Assembly (NCBI RefSeq): GCF_027596085.1
Contig: NC_072455.1
Span: 4,248,959 to 4,312,958 of the forward strand
DNA: 64,000 bases
Source: Anoplopoma fimbria
Taxonomy: Eukaryota > Chordata > Actinopteri > Perciformes > Anoplopomatidae
Reading direction: 5' to 3'
Both the position numbers and the translations under genes were made by a program. The notes beneath the pieces are model-generated. The model ran no database searches and had not been told where the DNA came from. It saw only the letters and a list, made by a program, of their open reading frames with translations. Shown in pieces: positions 22,171 to 35,049 of the stretch. Position 1 is the stretch's first letter; each line of letters opens with the position of its first letter.

Positions 22171-22977
22171 TTTGAAAACCTAATTGACAATGCAGTTGTA
22201 AGAAAACATAATTTTCACGAGATTTTGATCAAATTTTGATCAAATTAAAAGACGATTACGTTTGATGAGGAATATATAAAAATAATTATAAGATAAACAG
22301 ATATCCAGTGTGTTTCAATAAGATAGAAACTGGACCTGAAAAAAAGCGATGTGTGTTGTTTTAAGAGTTAAACACCAGATAATGTGGTTATGAATCATTG
22401 ATGTGGGTGGTAATGACGTCAGTATCAGGTTCAGACAGTCTGTCATCACTCTATTGATCAGTGACACAGGATCTGTGTGTTTGTACAGTTCACTCCACGT
22501 GAATAGCTTCTTCATATCCACTTACGCATGTCAACATAACCGCATATCCTGTATTTTTGCAGATCTCTTTATTTATGCCAAAAATGAACAATTAATCAGA
22601 CTTTCTCAAGAATGTATTTCCTGTTGGATGAAGTAGCTCAATGACGACACCTTTACACACCACTCAGAAGAAACGTGATCTCTTCATCTCAGTGCTTTTC
22701 CTCATAACCTTAAACCCAAACCACAAGAGGGGAGTCAAACTGATCAATACAGCTGATTAATAAGGGAAAACTGAACAACATGTCATTTTACCAGCCATAT
22801 AGCACCGCGGGGACGAGGCCAACTCTGTTTAATCGAAGTGATTGCTTGATATTTTTTTACAAAGACGTAAATTGTTTCTAATACATGTTTTTACTTTACT
22901 AAAATGGATTACTCACATTCTCAAGTTTCTTACCAGTCTTTAAATAAATCCTTTTTTTTAATGAGTCATAGAGAATT

Positions 22978-23215
22978 GTTGGAAATTACAAGGGAACAAA
23001 GAAAGTGGTAAAAGAGGAGGTCAAGGAAAGTATCATGTGGTGATGCATTCAAAGAAAAGAAAAAGTGAAAGGGGAAGGAGATTAGACGAAGTGTTGGGGG
23101 GGAAAGAGAGAGTAAAGGAGGGAGAGGATAGAAGGAAGGTCAAGAGAAAGACAGATGATGATAAAGGCAATGTGACGAAGAGGAGAATAGGAGATAATGG
23201 GAAGAAAAATGTAGG
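22978..23215. repeat. Purine-rich tract
   Basis: About 240 bp, mostly A and G on the + strand. The 80-residue Lys/Arg-rich frame through it (23037-23279) is an effect of composition, not a gene. Confidence 0.75.
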
Positions 23216-23339
23216 AAGACTGGCAACCCTGTCCCCTGCAAAATTACACTCTCATACAACTAAAATAGATTTTCAATAATATGCCAAGGGAAACTTCTGC
23301 AGGATCATGAACGCAGTTTATAACACGTGGTTAACGATG

Positions 23340-23525
23340 TAAATTGAAACAAAACAAAAACGCAACAAAATGACTTGGTTAGGTCTAGTAAAACATAATG
23401 ATTGGCCTTTAATAAATACATTTGTTAATTAAGTTATGAATGTAAATGAAAATGAAAATAAGTCACATTTAGTTTGACACGGGACACAAACTGCGTCCTC
23501 CTGGGTGAAAGTCGTGTTTGTTGGA
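23340..23525 (-). repeat. Dispersed repeat (GACTTTCACCCAGGAG family)
   Basis: On the - strand it reads GACTTTCACCCAGGAGGACG followed by a TGTCCCGTGTCAAAC-like block and, farther on, CTAACCAAGTCA. It is an inverted copy of the unit at 38330, 46255 and 51230. Confidence 0.65.
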
Positions 23526-23664
23526 CCCACCCATTCACCCAGACATCCTCCCTACGCAGACCTCTGCTGACCAAGATTAGTACTGTATCTGTGACACGTC
23601 AAAAAAGTCGCAATTTAATTGACAATTCAGTTTCGTTTTATGGTAAGGTAACTTTTGGGAGACC

Positions 23665-24125
23665 GGGCTGAGAGAGGGGGAGAAAGGACGTGGTGAGATA
23701 GAGTGAGGTCAAGTGAAGCTGAATATTGAAGGTGTGAAAGAAGGAGACATGTTTGGGAAAAGCAGGGAGAAATATGTGGATGTCACAAGGAAGTGAAGGA
23801 AAAGGAAGTAGGTAAGAGACAAAAAGAAAGAAAGGGATTGGACAAATTGAGGCGAAGGAGAAAGACTAAAAGCTGGACTCAGACGGTGGACAGAAAAAAG
23901 GGGGAGCGAAATGAAGGAAAAGGACTGAAGGACAAGTAGATAAAAGTGATTGAAGCACAGAATTCTTGAAAGATGGCGTGGGTGGATAAGAAACAGGGAG
24001 TAGGATAGCTAAAGGTAAAGAAGAAAAGAAGCATGGAAGGAAGAAACAGAAAGAATTATTGAAAGAAAGACGGAGGGAGCAAGGCAGGGAAGAGGACAAT
24101 GAAGGATGAAGAAGGTGTGTATCAG
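23665..24125. repeat. Long purine-rich tract
   Basis: About 460 bp with strong A+G bias on the + strand, formed by irregular GGAGAAAG, GAAGGA and GAAAGAAAG words. Complementary-strand frames (Ser/Phe/Leu/Pro) are artefacts. Confidence 0.8.
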
Positions 24126-24424
24126 ATTTGTGCTTTGGCCCTGCCAGCAAACCTCCTCTATCAGCCCATTAACATCTAAATTGTTGAAGAAAACTCCATT
24201 TCTTTATCGGTGCCATCATGCACACACACTGACTATTTTGACTACACTTGCCCTCAAGTTCTTGGGCTCTTATCTGCTTTTTATGAGGGAACAATGGCCT
24301 CTTTCAGCCGTCCGCCCTCCCTCTCAGTCCAACTCTCTTTCTCCACTCGTCTTCCTCAGCCTCTCTCCATCCTTCGGAATGCAGATTTCCGACCACAGGG
24401 TTTTGAAGTCGGGGCTGGAGGGGA

Positions 24425-24610
24425 GCTAATTATTATGGAAAAGAGAACAAGGCACGGAGGGGAGGGAGGAAAAAGAGATAGAGGAGTCGGGAAGAGGGAG
24501 AAAAAGAGACGGACAGATGTAGAGATGGAAAGGAGGAGGAGAGCAGCACTGGTGTTCATTAGCAGAACGAAGAAAAAGCAAAGCCAAAAGAACAAACACA
24601 CAGAGAAGTG
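24425..24610. repeat. Purine-rich tract
   Basis: About 185 bp, A and G rich on the + strand, in the same orientation as the tracts at 22978 and 23665. Confidence 0.75.
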
Positions 24611-26130
24611 AGGAGTTCATTTCCCATACTTGAAGATGTATTTTAAAGGGCTGGTGAGCAGCTGGGGCATATCCCAGCATGCACTGGGCATGAGACAGTG
24701 AAACCCCTTGGGTTCTGATCCACCTGACTAGAATTACTTTGTGGAAAGAGGGGAAGGAGGTAGTTCTAACAAATGAGATATCATACCACCTTAATTCTGC
24801 AGTGGTCAGAAGCTACTTAGTTAAAGTCAAGGGAATATCATAGTTTGGGTTGCAATAAGATGTTGTTTGGTCTGGTTGAATCAGATTCCGGTTTGTTTTA
24901 ACCCTTGGTACGATTTGATTGGGCGGATCTGAACTATGCCATCGGACGAAGGGGCAACCCTTTAGAGAAGGTGGAGAAATTATTTATGGGGTGCTTCCAT
25001 TGTGGTGGGAACATGACCCGACATCAATCAGACACCCAACAAGCTGCACTTGCAGTGAGGTGGTCGCTTTGCATGCTGGGATGTAAATGAGCAAAATCAA
25101 CATTTGTTAACAGCAAACCAGTGAATGACTGGAATGAACCTTCCAAGGCCATAAAGCCAATGAACTCTGCGGACTACTGCAGGGCTCGACATTAATGCTC
25201 TTTCCCAGGCAAGTAAACTCTGTGTTTGGGCAAGTGGAACGCCTCATGCTGTGGTCCAATCTGGGAGGCCAAAAGTAAACGTGATCCTTATCACATTGGG
25301 ATGCTGCCAATCGTAATCAGCCAATGGCCTCCCAAGCACATTGGATAAGATAGTGAAAATGGCATTGCTTTTGTTTCCCACCTGTTTTTAGACGCAACAT
25401 GTGAACGGCCGCTTAAACTTTGAATTTTTTTAACAAGTGGACGTGTCGTTTTTTTAAATGAAACTAAAAAGCTGCAAGAAAAAAAAACCAAAAGACAAAT
25501 TAAAAGTCAGAGAAAGCGAAGAGATCATTTCAGGATGCTCCCTGTCTTTCTATACGATTGATTCAGAAACATATTTCACATCACAACCCAACTGTGTAAC
25601 CCAATTTTGCGAACAAAACAAATCCCAGTCCTACAAATGGGAGTATGAAATGTTTTGAAGACTTCATTTACGCAACCAGCATTTCCCATATAGCGCTAAT
25701 ATCCAGGCGGGCCGCCCAGGTAAAGTTACAGGAGCCAAGAGAATTTTTTAATTCCTTTGGAGGCTCTTTGACGCATGGAGCTGGTGATTCTCATCGATGT
25801 AGATTTCAAGCCGTCAACATCTTAACGCTGCCAAGTGTTGAAAGCTTGTCATTGAGCTTCATGTTCATAATTTACTACACTGCGTCTGAACTGCTTGTAC
25901 AGTATTTGTGCCAACACAAACTGAATGGAGAGACAGTTTGAATCATAGCCTCGGTAATGAGGAGGAAGTACTTAGCCATTAGCTAATACAGTGCTGCTTT
26001 AGTGCGGCTGAAAGTCTTATGGCTGAGGCACCGTTTTCTCATAACCTGTTAAACAAGGGAATGGAGTAAGTGTTTTCTGTTGAGTTTGAGAGTCTGTCAT
26101 AAAGAAAAATAGTTCTAACGGAAAATGTTT
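24611..26130. other. Intergenic unique DNA
   Basis: No gene recognised. The block 25680-25860 is non-repetitive, moderately GC-rich and contains motifs such as CCTTTGGAGGCTCTTTGACG. It could be a conserved non-coding element but nothing here proves it. Confidence 0.45.
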
Positions 26131-26250
26131 TAGATGAGAAGATCAATACCACTTCTGTGCGCTAAATATTAAGCTATGCCAGCAACTACTTAGCTTAGCA
26201 TAAAGACTGGAATCAGGGGGGAACAGCTAGCCTGGCACTGTACATCTTGT
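26131..26250 (+). repeat. Dispersed repeat fragment (CTTAGCATAAAGACTGG family)
   Basis: TAGCTTAGCATAAAGACTGG is followed by A.TCAGGGGGGAACAGCTAGCC. The same 42-base block, with a few mismatches, lies in the longer copy at 37570-37888. I recognise this as a very common percomorph repeat. Confidence 0.8.
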
Positions 26251-28320
26251 TTGAGGTGTTATATCATGTTGAATGGGTAAGACTCTAGTCACAGTGCAGT
26301 TAGCTACACTTTTTTTTCATTACGCCTACACAGGGCAATGAAAAAGAACTGCATCTGAATTTTGATTATCCTTCAGTTCTGGCTGAATATCTTCTGATTG
26401 AGTGCAGGGAGTTTTAAGGGTTGTAAAGAATCAGAGCTTGGAACACTTTTAAGTCATCATGAAGTGCATGTGCTAGTATTAGGAAGAAGTAAAGATATTT
26501 ATATATATATAATTATTATAATTCTTCCAAAACGCAAGGTTGACGTTTAAAATAAGCTGATAAAACGGATCATTGAGTAAACTTTTTTTGAACGCAAGTT
26601 AGCTTGTTAACATATACAAGCCAAGGAAGTGGCACAACGTGATAGCTTCTGTATATTTCAGACTGTGAGGCTATGGTTATTTCCTGGAAACTTCATTTTA
26701 TTTTTTAAACCTTCATTAGCCTTTATAACTAAGATTCAAATTTTTTTTCAAAGTGCTACGTAACAACTGAGCTTCAGCAAATCTCTGCCAACCTTTTAGA
26801 TCTCATGGATTACTTTTTTATTCTGTCACCAAATCCCAAAAGAAACGATGCCCCCCCCGGTCTTCTCCATGTATTTTGGGAGATAAAAGTGATGGGCTAA
26901 AATATGATTGTTGTCATATTATTGGCTGAGGAGCAGAGCGGGTATGATGGTATGAAATATGGCAACTGGGATGTTTGGTTTGTGTCCCAGACCTCTGCTG
27001 AAGATCTAATGAAGACGCTGGAGGGGGATTAACATGCTGGAAAGCTGGCGAACAATCAACACACACACACCAGACGCTGTTTGTCAAACATCCATATATA
27101 CTGAATATGTAAATGCATGGAAAATCAGAGCAGCACATCCTCATACACAGATACTCGCAGATCAAAGAGGAAGTTTAAGAAAGTTTAACACAAGTACACA
27201 CACATACGGCATGGAAACTAAATGTGCATGGGAGATTTATACACACAAAATTGCACATTCATCAGGGAGTGTGTCCTCTCAACAGTCATCACTCTTTTTG
27301 CAGCCTGACCACTTATGCAAAATAGCGGCCTGGAAGGGAGGAATGCTGCAGTGTGAATGCGGCGTCAGTTCAGCGAAAAATGAAATGTTTTGGTACTGAT
27401 GTCATTTAGCAAAAAAATGCGACGATATCAAACATGCAATTAATTAAAAATGAGCTGACAAAGTTAGGAGAAAGCACGTTTTTGGCTAAAATGTAATGAC
27501 TTTTCGGGGAATAACACCGGATGAATGAAAAGAATAGAGACCGGAGGGGGTAACCAGACTAAAGAGAGACCATAATGAGACAAACAGTGATCCTAGGCTC
27601 AGCTGTGCTTCTTCGGTTCGTGCTGCTGGCAAACCCCCCCCCCCCCCCCACACACACACACAAACCACTCTAAAATACATCATCTCCCTCCCATTGAGCT
27701 CTGAGGGGGAGATATTTGCGGAGAGCGCCTGGTTTGAAAACAATGTACGTTCCACGTCGTTCCTGTCCCCGCTCAGAGACAAAAAGACTGTGGTCCCTTC
27801 CCTAGAGACTTTGTGTGTGTTTGTGAGACCTCTCAAACATTTCCACCATAATCAAGAAAATGCAATCAAAGATGGAATGAGAAGCAAAGACAGAGAGAGG
27901 CCGAGAAGCAGAGTTTCTATCCACTTAACAACATAATCTCTGGTGTTTCAAAGTACAAAAAGCAGAAGTGCATGAGTGATATGTGTTGTAGCAGTGAGAT
28001 GCTGATCATTCCAGATGCATCTTAAAAAAACACAAGACATGGCAGTTCTTCTTGCAAACTTTCCAAGGTCAACAATTAGCATTAAGGTCCCCTGAAGGCA
28101 ACCGTAATGCACATTTAAGGATTTTTCAGCAACCTCAAGCAACTCTAAAAGACTGAAGTGTTTTTAGGAACCATTGGACACTTTATTTCAGTATCCCTAG
28201 AAAAAATACACATATTGGATGATTCTATACATCACAACGTATCCAATGCCAATGTATAGTGCCAACTTGGAAAGTAGTGTGCCCTCTGATGTAGCATTTC
28301 AACTTTGATGCAGGGGATTG
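26251..28320. other. Intergenic DNA with a C16 run
   Basis: Unique AT-rich DNA. A run of 16 C with a short CA tail lies at 27634-27662. No gene with splice support was seen. Confidence 0.5.
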
Positions 28321-28440
28321 TAGTGTATGTCCATAGTCTGTATATAGGAAGTAGTTGTCAGCCACCCATTGGTTTGTGGACTACGTTTCTGAAGCCTTAG
28401 GTTTGGCATTTTGGTTGTCACAATCAATTAACTAGCTAGA
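28320..28440 (+). repeat. Dispersed repeat, copy 2 (CCCATTGGTTTGT family)
   Basis: GTATGTCCATAGTCTGTATA, CACCCATTGGTTTGTGGACT and TCTGAAGCCTTAGGTTTGGC match the 8100-8300 copy in order and orientation, with divergence. Confidence 0.6.
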
Positions 28441-30044
28441 TATCAACGAAAGCTTTCTGCAGCTGATGATCTTAATCGTCTATCCAGTTTCACGGTTAGG
28501 TCACAGCCACAGAGCAGTTTCTTTGTCAAACCAGCTCCAGTTGCAGACTAAACTTAGTATTTAACAAAATGTTTCTCCAGAGGTGAGCCTGGATGCTCCA
28601 CAGAAAAAGACGCCAGCGCGATCTGTCACTCTTAAGGTGCCTTCAGACAAGGCGCTTCTAACAGGAGCCAACTTGTTGTCGACCAGATCCAGTGGCTCTC
28701 TTCCAGTTTCCTTCGAACCTGGAAATCACTCAAATCCCTGTGAGTGATGTGACTTCACATGGAGCCGCGACTCAACCGTTTGGAGATGCTTCAAAAATGC
28801 TTGTAACCATGGTTGTAGCCAATGTGAGGCGACTGAAACATTGAGGTAACATTGAGGTTGTATTAGACCAAAAACAAAATACCTACAAGACATTTGCTTT
28901 GGAGCTTCCTTTCTTTTTCCAGCGCAACTATGACACCTGTCTCCACGGAGATTTGGACGGCTAATGTGCAAACAGCAAAGGCTGGTAGGTGAAAACTTGG
29001 CCAAGTCTGAGCACACCTCAAAAAGATTGGAGCCCAAGCATTGCATGATGCAAGCTAAAGAGATAAGATTAATCATGCAGTAAATAGCGTTGGAAAGACA
29101 CTGGAGGGGATAATTATCTAGACTTAGGGATCTAAGTGGCTTTGGAAGTTTTAAGTTCTTTAAAATATCTTCCAGAAATGTTGTACGTGCTGCTTAGTGC
29201 ATCAGGCAAGCACAAAATCATCTTCCCAGTCTAGATGTCAATTTTAAAACTTTGTTTTTACTGAATGTGACATTACTGAATCACTGGTCGCTGCTTATTG
29301 CCACACTGTCATCGCGGCTTCCAGCTTGATCTGTTTACAATTTGCAGACTGGCGCAGAATTTGCACGGGTTTTTTTTTGTTGTTCGTCATGCCAATAAAG
29401 CACACTGGAAGCGAAAGTTAATCAAATTACAGAAGAATGGAATGACACTGACGGAGAAAATGAAAGTGTGAATGAGGTTGTGACCTGAAAGCTGGAAGCT
29501 TCGAGCTTGAGCAAAGCCTGACGACGCAAGTTTCCAGTTTACGCTAATGATTACAAGATGAGAGCGAGAGACAAGAGGGGTTTATACAATTCTGTGAGAC
29601 ACAGAGGAAGTTTTCTAAATGGTTCAGGAGTCCAATGACACATCTGTTAGAACTGAGGCCCATATTGAACCAGAACAAAACAGAGAGAGGCAAAGACATT
29701 TTGACCAAGAGGAAAGACAGCAGAGCCAAATTGTTGATCGGCTCAAAAATGGAGGGAATCCAAGCATCTTTGTTAGAACAAGGCCAAATTAAGGAACTAC
29801 ATACAACAACTGTTTCAACAGGATTAGTGCCATATTTTAGCAAACAATCAAGGCCTGTTTATGTTTCAAATCCACATTTTTTAATCTAGTTCAGCTCAGT
29901 TCAGTTTACATGTGACCTTTAATCATTCCTATGTCCTTCGAAAACCCAATTACATTACTTGCCACATCTGTCTTGGTAGATCTTTTTTTTTAAGAGCAAT
30001 AAAACCCAATATGTTAATTTTCATGAATAAAACTAGAATTACTG
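28441..30044. other. Intergenic, nothing recognised
   Basis: Unique DNA with chance frames on both strands (for example 29635-29889), none with a family match or convincing splice sites. Confidence 0.5.
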
Positions 30045-30185
30045 CTGTAGGCCAACGCCAACTGGTCTAGTTGCAGTTTACATTCATGTCTTCCCAAAAT
30101 GTGATCACTTTTTCATCACAGCATTTTATCCTTTTGGACATTTATGTTAAAGTTCATATGTCATAATTAACACATTAATTATTGA
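30045..30185 (+). repeat. TGTCATAATT-family dispersed repeat, copy 2 (partial)
   Basis: AAAATGTGATCACTTTTTCA, GGACATTTATGTTAAAG and TGTCATAATTAAC match the 5' part of the copy at 48678-49160. The 3' part is missing. Confidence 0.7.
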
Positions 30186-30734
30186 ATTAAGTGAATTCTG
30201 TAAAAGTAAAATGTACTTCTTGTCTGTTTTAGAGATCTGCCGAGATTTTTACATTTGATTCAACAAGATTATAGATATATATTATGATAAGGAACTGATC
30301 TGCTGATACACTGCAGTGGCACACATATTTATCTCTAAACAAATAATAAATGCAGTGAAACAAGAGAGAATCAGCTGAATGAGGAAACCGGTAACACAAG
30401 GAAACAATCAATAAGAGGATGGATGATGATGACTGTGAGTATGATGAAAGCTGGATGTCCACTGGGAATGTTGATGCCACCAGCCTCTTTGTCCCTAGCT
30501 TTTTTTTTTTTCAACAGTATTATGATATTTTGACCCCATCCCAGCTTGTAACAGTGTGTGTTTGTGTGCTATGTTCACAGGGATACTAACAGGATTTAGC
30601 TGAGACATTTGACCATTAGGTTAATTATCCTCTGTCTCCACACTTACACACTCACACACAAACACACACCATCCTCCAATCAGCATTCCGATATTCAATC
30701 CCCTCCACCTGACAGCTTCCAGCTCCTTGTCCGG

Positions 30735-30735
<1 letters not shown>

Positions 30736-30778
<43 letters not shown>

Positions 30779-30841
30779 CACACACACACGCACACACACA
30801 CACAACACACACACACACACGCACACACACAAACACACACA
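30736..30841. repeat. Interrupted (CA)n array
   Basis: CA repeats with CG and AACA interruptions. Further CA-rich patches flank it at 30643-30668 and 30925-31032. Confidence 0.95.
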
Positions 30842-31039
30842 GGAGCTGAGACGTTACCCGGCTATTTTCCTAGACTGGCATTCTGAGCCCATTCCCAATT
30901 ATCCTATAATTACCTCGCAAAGCACACACACGGGAAGAACGCGTGAATACACACACTGCGCCGAAACATACACATAAATGTATGCGCACATGCAATTACA
31001 CATGTGCAAATACACATAAACACACAAACACACTGTTGA

Positions 31040-32417
31040 AAGCCTCTTGCAGGCCAGGCTTCAGCTTGGGTGGACATTTGCTTTGTGTCCAGAAGCAAAT
31101 GAGCATAATTGATACAATTAAAATGTCAAAAACTATTCACAATGGAGCCTTTTGTAAATCACAGCGTGGGACAGAAAGAAGGAAATCAAGAGGATAAAAA
31201 AAAAAGTTAAGGAGCTAAATGTAAACGCCACAATCAGCGAATTTGCTGCTGATTTGCCGTTTGCGACCGAGCTAATAACCGCGCTGTCAAACCGTTAGCA
31301 AAGCTTTGTTATATAACTGGCTGCTAGCAAGCTTGTTGGCTAGGATGTTTTTTTCTCTCTTTCTCTTTTAAAATACTCTTTTTTAGAATTACATTATATA
31401 CAATCATGAAAACATGAAAAATACTGACGAGTGCCAGCATATTAGCGGTTAGCTTACCAGCTAAAGTCATTCACCAAACCCATAACCATTGGCTATTGGT
31501 CTGATAATGATTCAGCCTCTTGGGGCGATGGCAAATATTTTAGGTTGCCAGCTGATACCCGATTAACGGTTAATGTATATCCGGGCCGATACTTCCTTAT
31601 TCATGACCAAAACGAAGAGGAAATAAGCAAAAAGAGAATGATCAAAGAGCAGACATTTGGTGAGAGCATATCAAAAAGAACACATGGAAATGTAATTAAG
31701 ACGACTTAAAAAAATAGAGGACATTCCATCTTAGCATTTCCTTGAAGATACTAATGTTTCAAATTTGAAAAACTAATTTTCTTTTTCAAAAAAACTCCTC
31801 ATGGACACATTAACATTTTTCGGCCTGATTTATATGGAAATAAGTTTTGAAGAAGATTGAATTAGAAGACAGAGAGTTCTATTAATCAAAGGAAAACATC
31901 TTGAAATAAGTAAAATGGTCGCTGTGCTGTCCTAAACAAACAGTCCGCCTGGTGATGAAGAGTCCTACCAGGGATGCATTCGCTGGACATCTTGGTCGGA
32001 GCTTTGTGGAGAATGGAGAAGAAATTACACCCTTAATATAGACATATATCCATTTGTGGTCTTTGCATCAAACGACCCAACAAATGCTGCACTGCGAGAC
32101 AAATCAACTGTGGCTTTGGAAACTTCTGAAAGATCTGTCAAATATGTCTGCTACAACCGCCCTGAAGTGTAAAGCCCCCATTTCTTTGCTTTCATGTTTA
32201 TATAAAAGCGGAGACTTTCAGCGACAGGCACAGTTCAACTTTTAAGAAGCTTTCAATTTTACATATGTGAGGCTTTTATTTTGAAATAGCTCATTAGGTC
32301 TATTTATTTGAGTCAAGCAGGAATCGGAACAACGAGGAAGAGAGCTAGACAGAGCAGACATATTTATGCTTGGTTCACGTTGGACAGAGAACAGGTCACT
32401 GGTTAAGGTACACATAC

Positions 32418-32420
<3 letters not shown>
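31040..32420. other. Intergenic, nothing recognised
   Basis: AT-rich unique sequence. Repeated GCTAGC and GTTAGC words around 31275-31460 are reminiscent of teleost repeats but no clear copy can be drawn. Confidence 0.45.

Positions 32421-32504
<84 letters not shown>
32421..32504. repeat. (CA)n microsatellite
   Basis: A pure array of 84 bp. Confidence 0.97.
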
Positions 32505-32506
<2 letters not shown>

Positions 32507-34739
32507 TATAAGCATACATTAAGAGGCAGCCGAATATCAAACGGAAACAGCTCAGACGTTCTCCTGCCGGCTAACAAACTTAAAGCCAAATAAGATAATA
32601 AATACATTTAGAGTAACAATCCTTCCCTTGTGCTCTGCAGACCTAACAATGTCCCTAAAACGCTGCGTATATTTGTGTGTGTGAGAGAGAATATAAAGAG
32701 CTTAACTTTGACACTTTCTTAATGCTTCCTTAAGATCACAGCAGCATTTAATTTCATGTGTTGATGCACAAATTTGACCACATTTCCCCAAAATTTTTTA
32801 CACCACAAATTTCGCATTTATTGCCTACTTCTGTGACGGGGCGCAATGTTAGTACATGAACCAGAGGCCATGCCTCGCTGAGATTTGTCTAAATGATGTG
32901 TAAGTAGATGGCAGTATGGAAATAAATGATGGATTTCTGTTTTTATTGAGAGAAAAAAATGCCCTTTTTGAGGAATAACAGGTTACTAGCTATTATTATT
33001 TATTATATTTTTGACTACCACTGGCTTCTTGAACTATCAGAAGCAGTGTTTGAATTGATTTGTACCACTATATGTGAATAAAATTGCCTTATAACGAGAG
33101 TATGGAGGAATATTTGGATTTGTCCATTAACCACCTCTACATTGGATTGACAAATTCCTATGTTTTCCTCAGTGAATAATTCCACCCGGTGGTGACGCAC
33201 TGGTCTACTACCCTTTGCGGGCGTGTCCATGAAGCGTGCCGAAAGGGTCTGGCTGCGACAGACTAATCAGGACTGCTTTCACAGTAAAATGAGACGTGGT
33301 TTTGATTGATGACTGTTTTTACTCGTCCTGCTGGCCATGCCCACAGCGCCGTGTACGCAAGGCATGCAGACGTAAAGCAAAGCGGTTTGGAAACTCGGTT
33401 CGAGATTAATTTAAGAATGAAGCTTGATAATATCTTTCACCTTCGTTTGAACCTGATGACAGCGAGAGCATGGTTTACCACAAACGATAACTCGTAACCA
33501 AATTATATATCTAAACTACAGCAAAAGCAGGGGCCTAACCACAAAAAGTAGTCCCTGACTAGTTAACGATCATGCTTTGAGAGGGACATCCCTCTAGTTG
33601 AGCTAACAAATGTGAATAATTGATGCCAACAAGCACTGGAGTTTTTCATATCTTGTCTTTAAAACACATTACCTTCTTCTGTTCACTTGATTGTGAAAGT
33701 TACTTTCATTTGGGATTACTTTCAGATCCTCTTTATTAATCACATTTGGTCATTTCCATCATTGTAGCTTTTGACTTTTTGACGAGGAAAACTCCAAAAT
33801 GTCCAGATTTGATATATTTATATATATAATAATATCTAATGAAAAAACAATCCATATAAGCAGAGCACAGATGAGAAAATGCTGGGGAATAAAAACAAAT
33901 GCAGTTATATTTTAAAACCCAGTAGGAACTCTATTAAGAGAGACTCGTCCTAGCTTCACTACTAGGTATCTAATGGCTGTGCTCTGTTAGAAATACAAAA
34001 AATGGAGAGTAAGCAACCTTGATTTGCCACTCAGCCTATCATTGTCAAGAACCAGGTGTGATATCAGGTATCCAGATTACCACAGGTTGGAGATCCACCA
34101 GTAACATGTTGGGAATATACATCCTCCATCAGCCTCCATGTGTGCTATTCTTAATTAACTTTTAATTTATGTTCCTCTACGTTTTACTCCTTGAACTCAT
34201 CTGCGTTCTTTGACCCAATTCTCCATGGGCACCAAAAAGCTCATCCTCCTCTATGTAATGACACAAACGAAAACCACTTTGAACTCTGAACTGTTGGACT
34301 TTAAATCCACAAGACGCTCAACTACAACATGCATATTAAATAAATTAGGTCATCTTTTCCTCCAACCAAACTATAAAGTCAATTGCAGAACAGTTGCGAC
34401 ATGGCACAGTGAAAACAGGAGCTCTTGTTTCCTTGCAACCACTTTGAAACTGAAAAGCTGCACAAACACAGAAAGAGAGTGACATGGAGGTCAGAAAGTC
34501 AATATGGGGTTCGATCACACCATCTTTGACTCAACTACGGCATTAAATCAAGGGTATAGTAACGTAAGTGATTAACAAAGGCAAAGTGAGACACAAGGAG
34601 AGACACGGAGAAGTTTTTCTCTTGTCTTATCTCTCAATCTCCATCTTTACTCCCATTGCCCTCCCAATGCTTCTTTTTTTTCACTCTCTCTCTCTCTCTC
34701 TCCTTCTCTGTCTCCATCTCATCATCTTTCATCCAGATG
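32505..34739. other. Intergenic, nothing recognised
   Basis: AT-rich unique DNA with chance frames only. A short CT array lies near 34683-34702. Confidence 0.5.
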
Positions 34740-34930
34740 CCATGTTGTTGATGAATTCAATCAAAAGCTCATTTGTCACTGTCTGGATAAACACACACCA
34801 AGAGGTGGAGCGACCGTGTCGCTCCGACAGGAAAGCGATCGCTGGATGCTTTGTGTTTGCCCCGGCCGTCCTGAGAAAACCTTTTTGTCACGCACCTAGA
34901 AAAGGTTGGAGTTTTAATGGGAACTCAGAA
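34740..34930. other. GC-richer block with clustered palindromes
   Basis: Within AT-rich surroundings this block has GGAGCGAC-CGT-GTCGCTCC (34807-34825, 8-bp stem) and AGCGATCGCT (34834-34843), plus several CpG dinucleotides and CACTGTCTGG. It is a candidate regulatory or conserved element. No coding evidence. Confidence 0.35.
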
Positions 34931-34984
34931 GTAAACAACGTTGTTCCTGTTGCATTTTGTGATATATAACAAACTTTCCATCTC

Positions 34985-35048
34985 TGCCTCCAGTGACTTG
35001 GATCCCCCCCTCGCTTGATCCGGAGGACAGCCAAAGGTTACCAGATGC
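34985..35048 (+). repeat. Dispersed repeat sharing a 25-base block with 56869-56893
   Basis: The 25 bases at 35024-35048, containing GACAGCCAAAGGTTACCAGA, recur identically at 56869-56893. Both are preceded by a diverged TGACTTGGAT block. The parent element is not identified. Confidence 0.75.
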
Positions 35049-35049
35049 A

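Noticed and set aside
29544..29889. Overlapping frames on both strands
   Set aside because: Both look plausible at first sight but have no family match or splice support, and at most one could be real.
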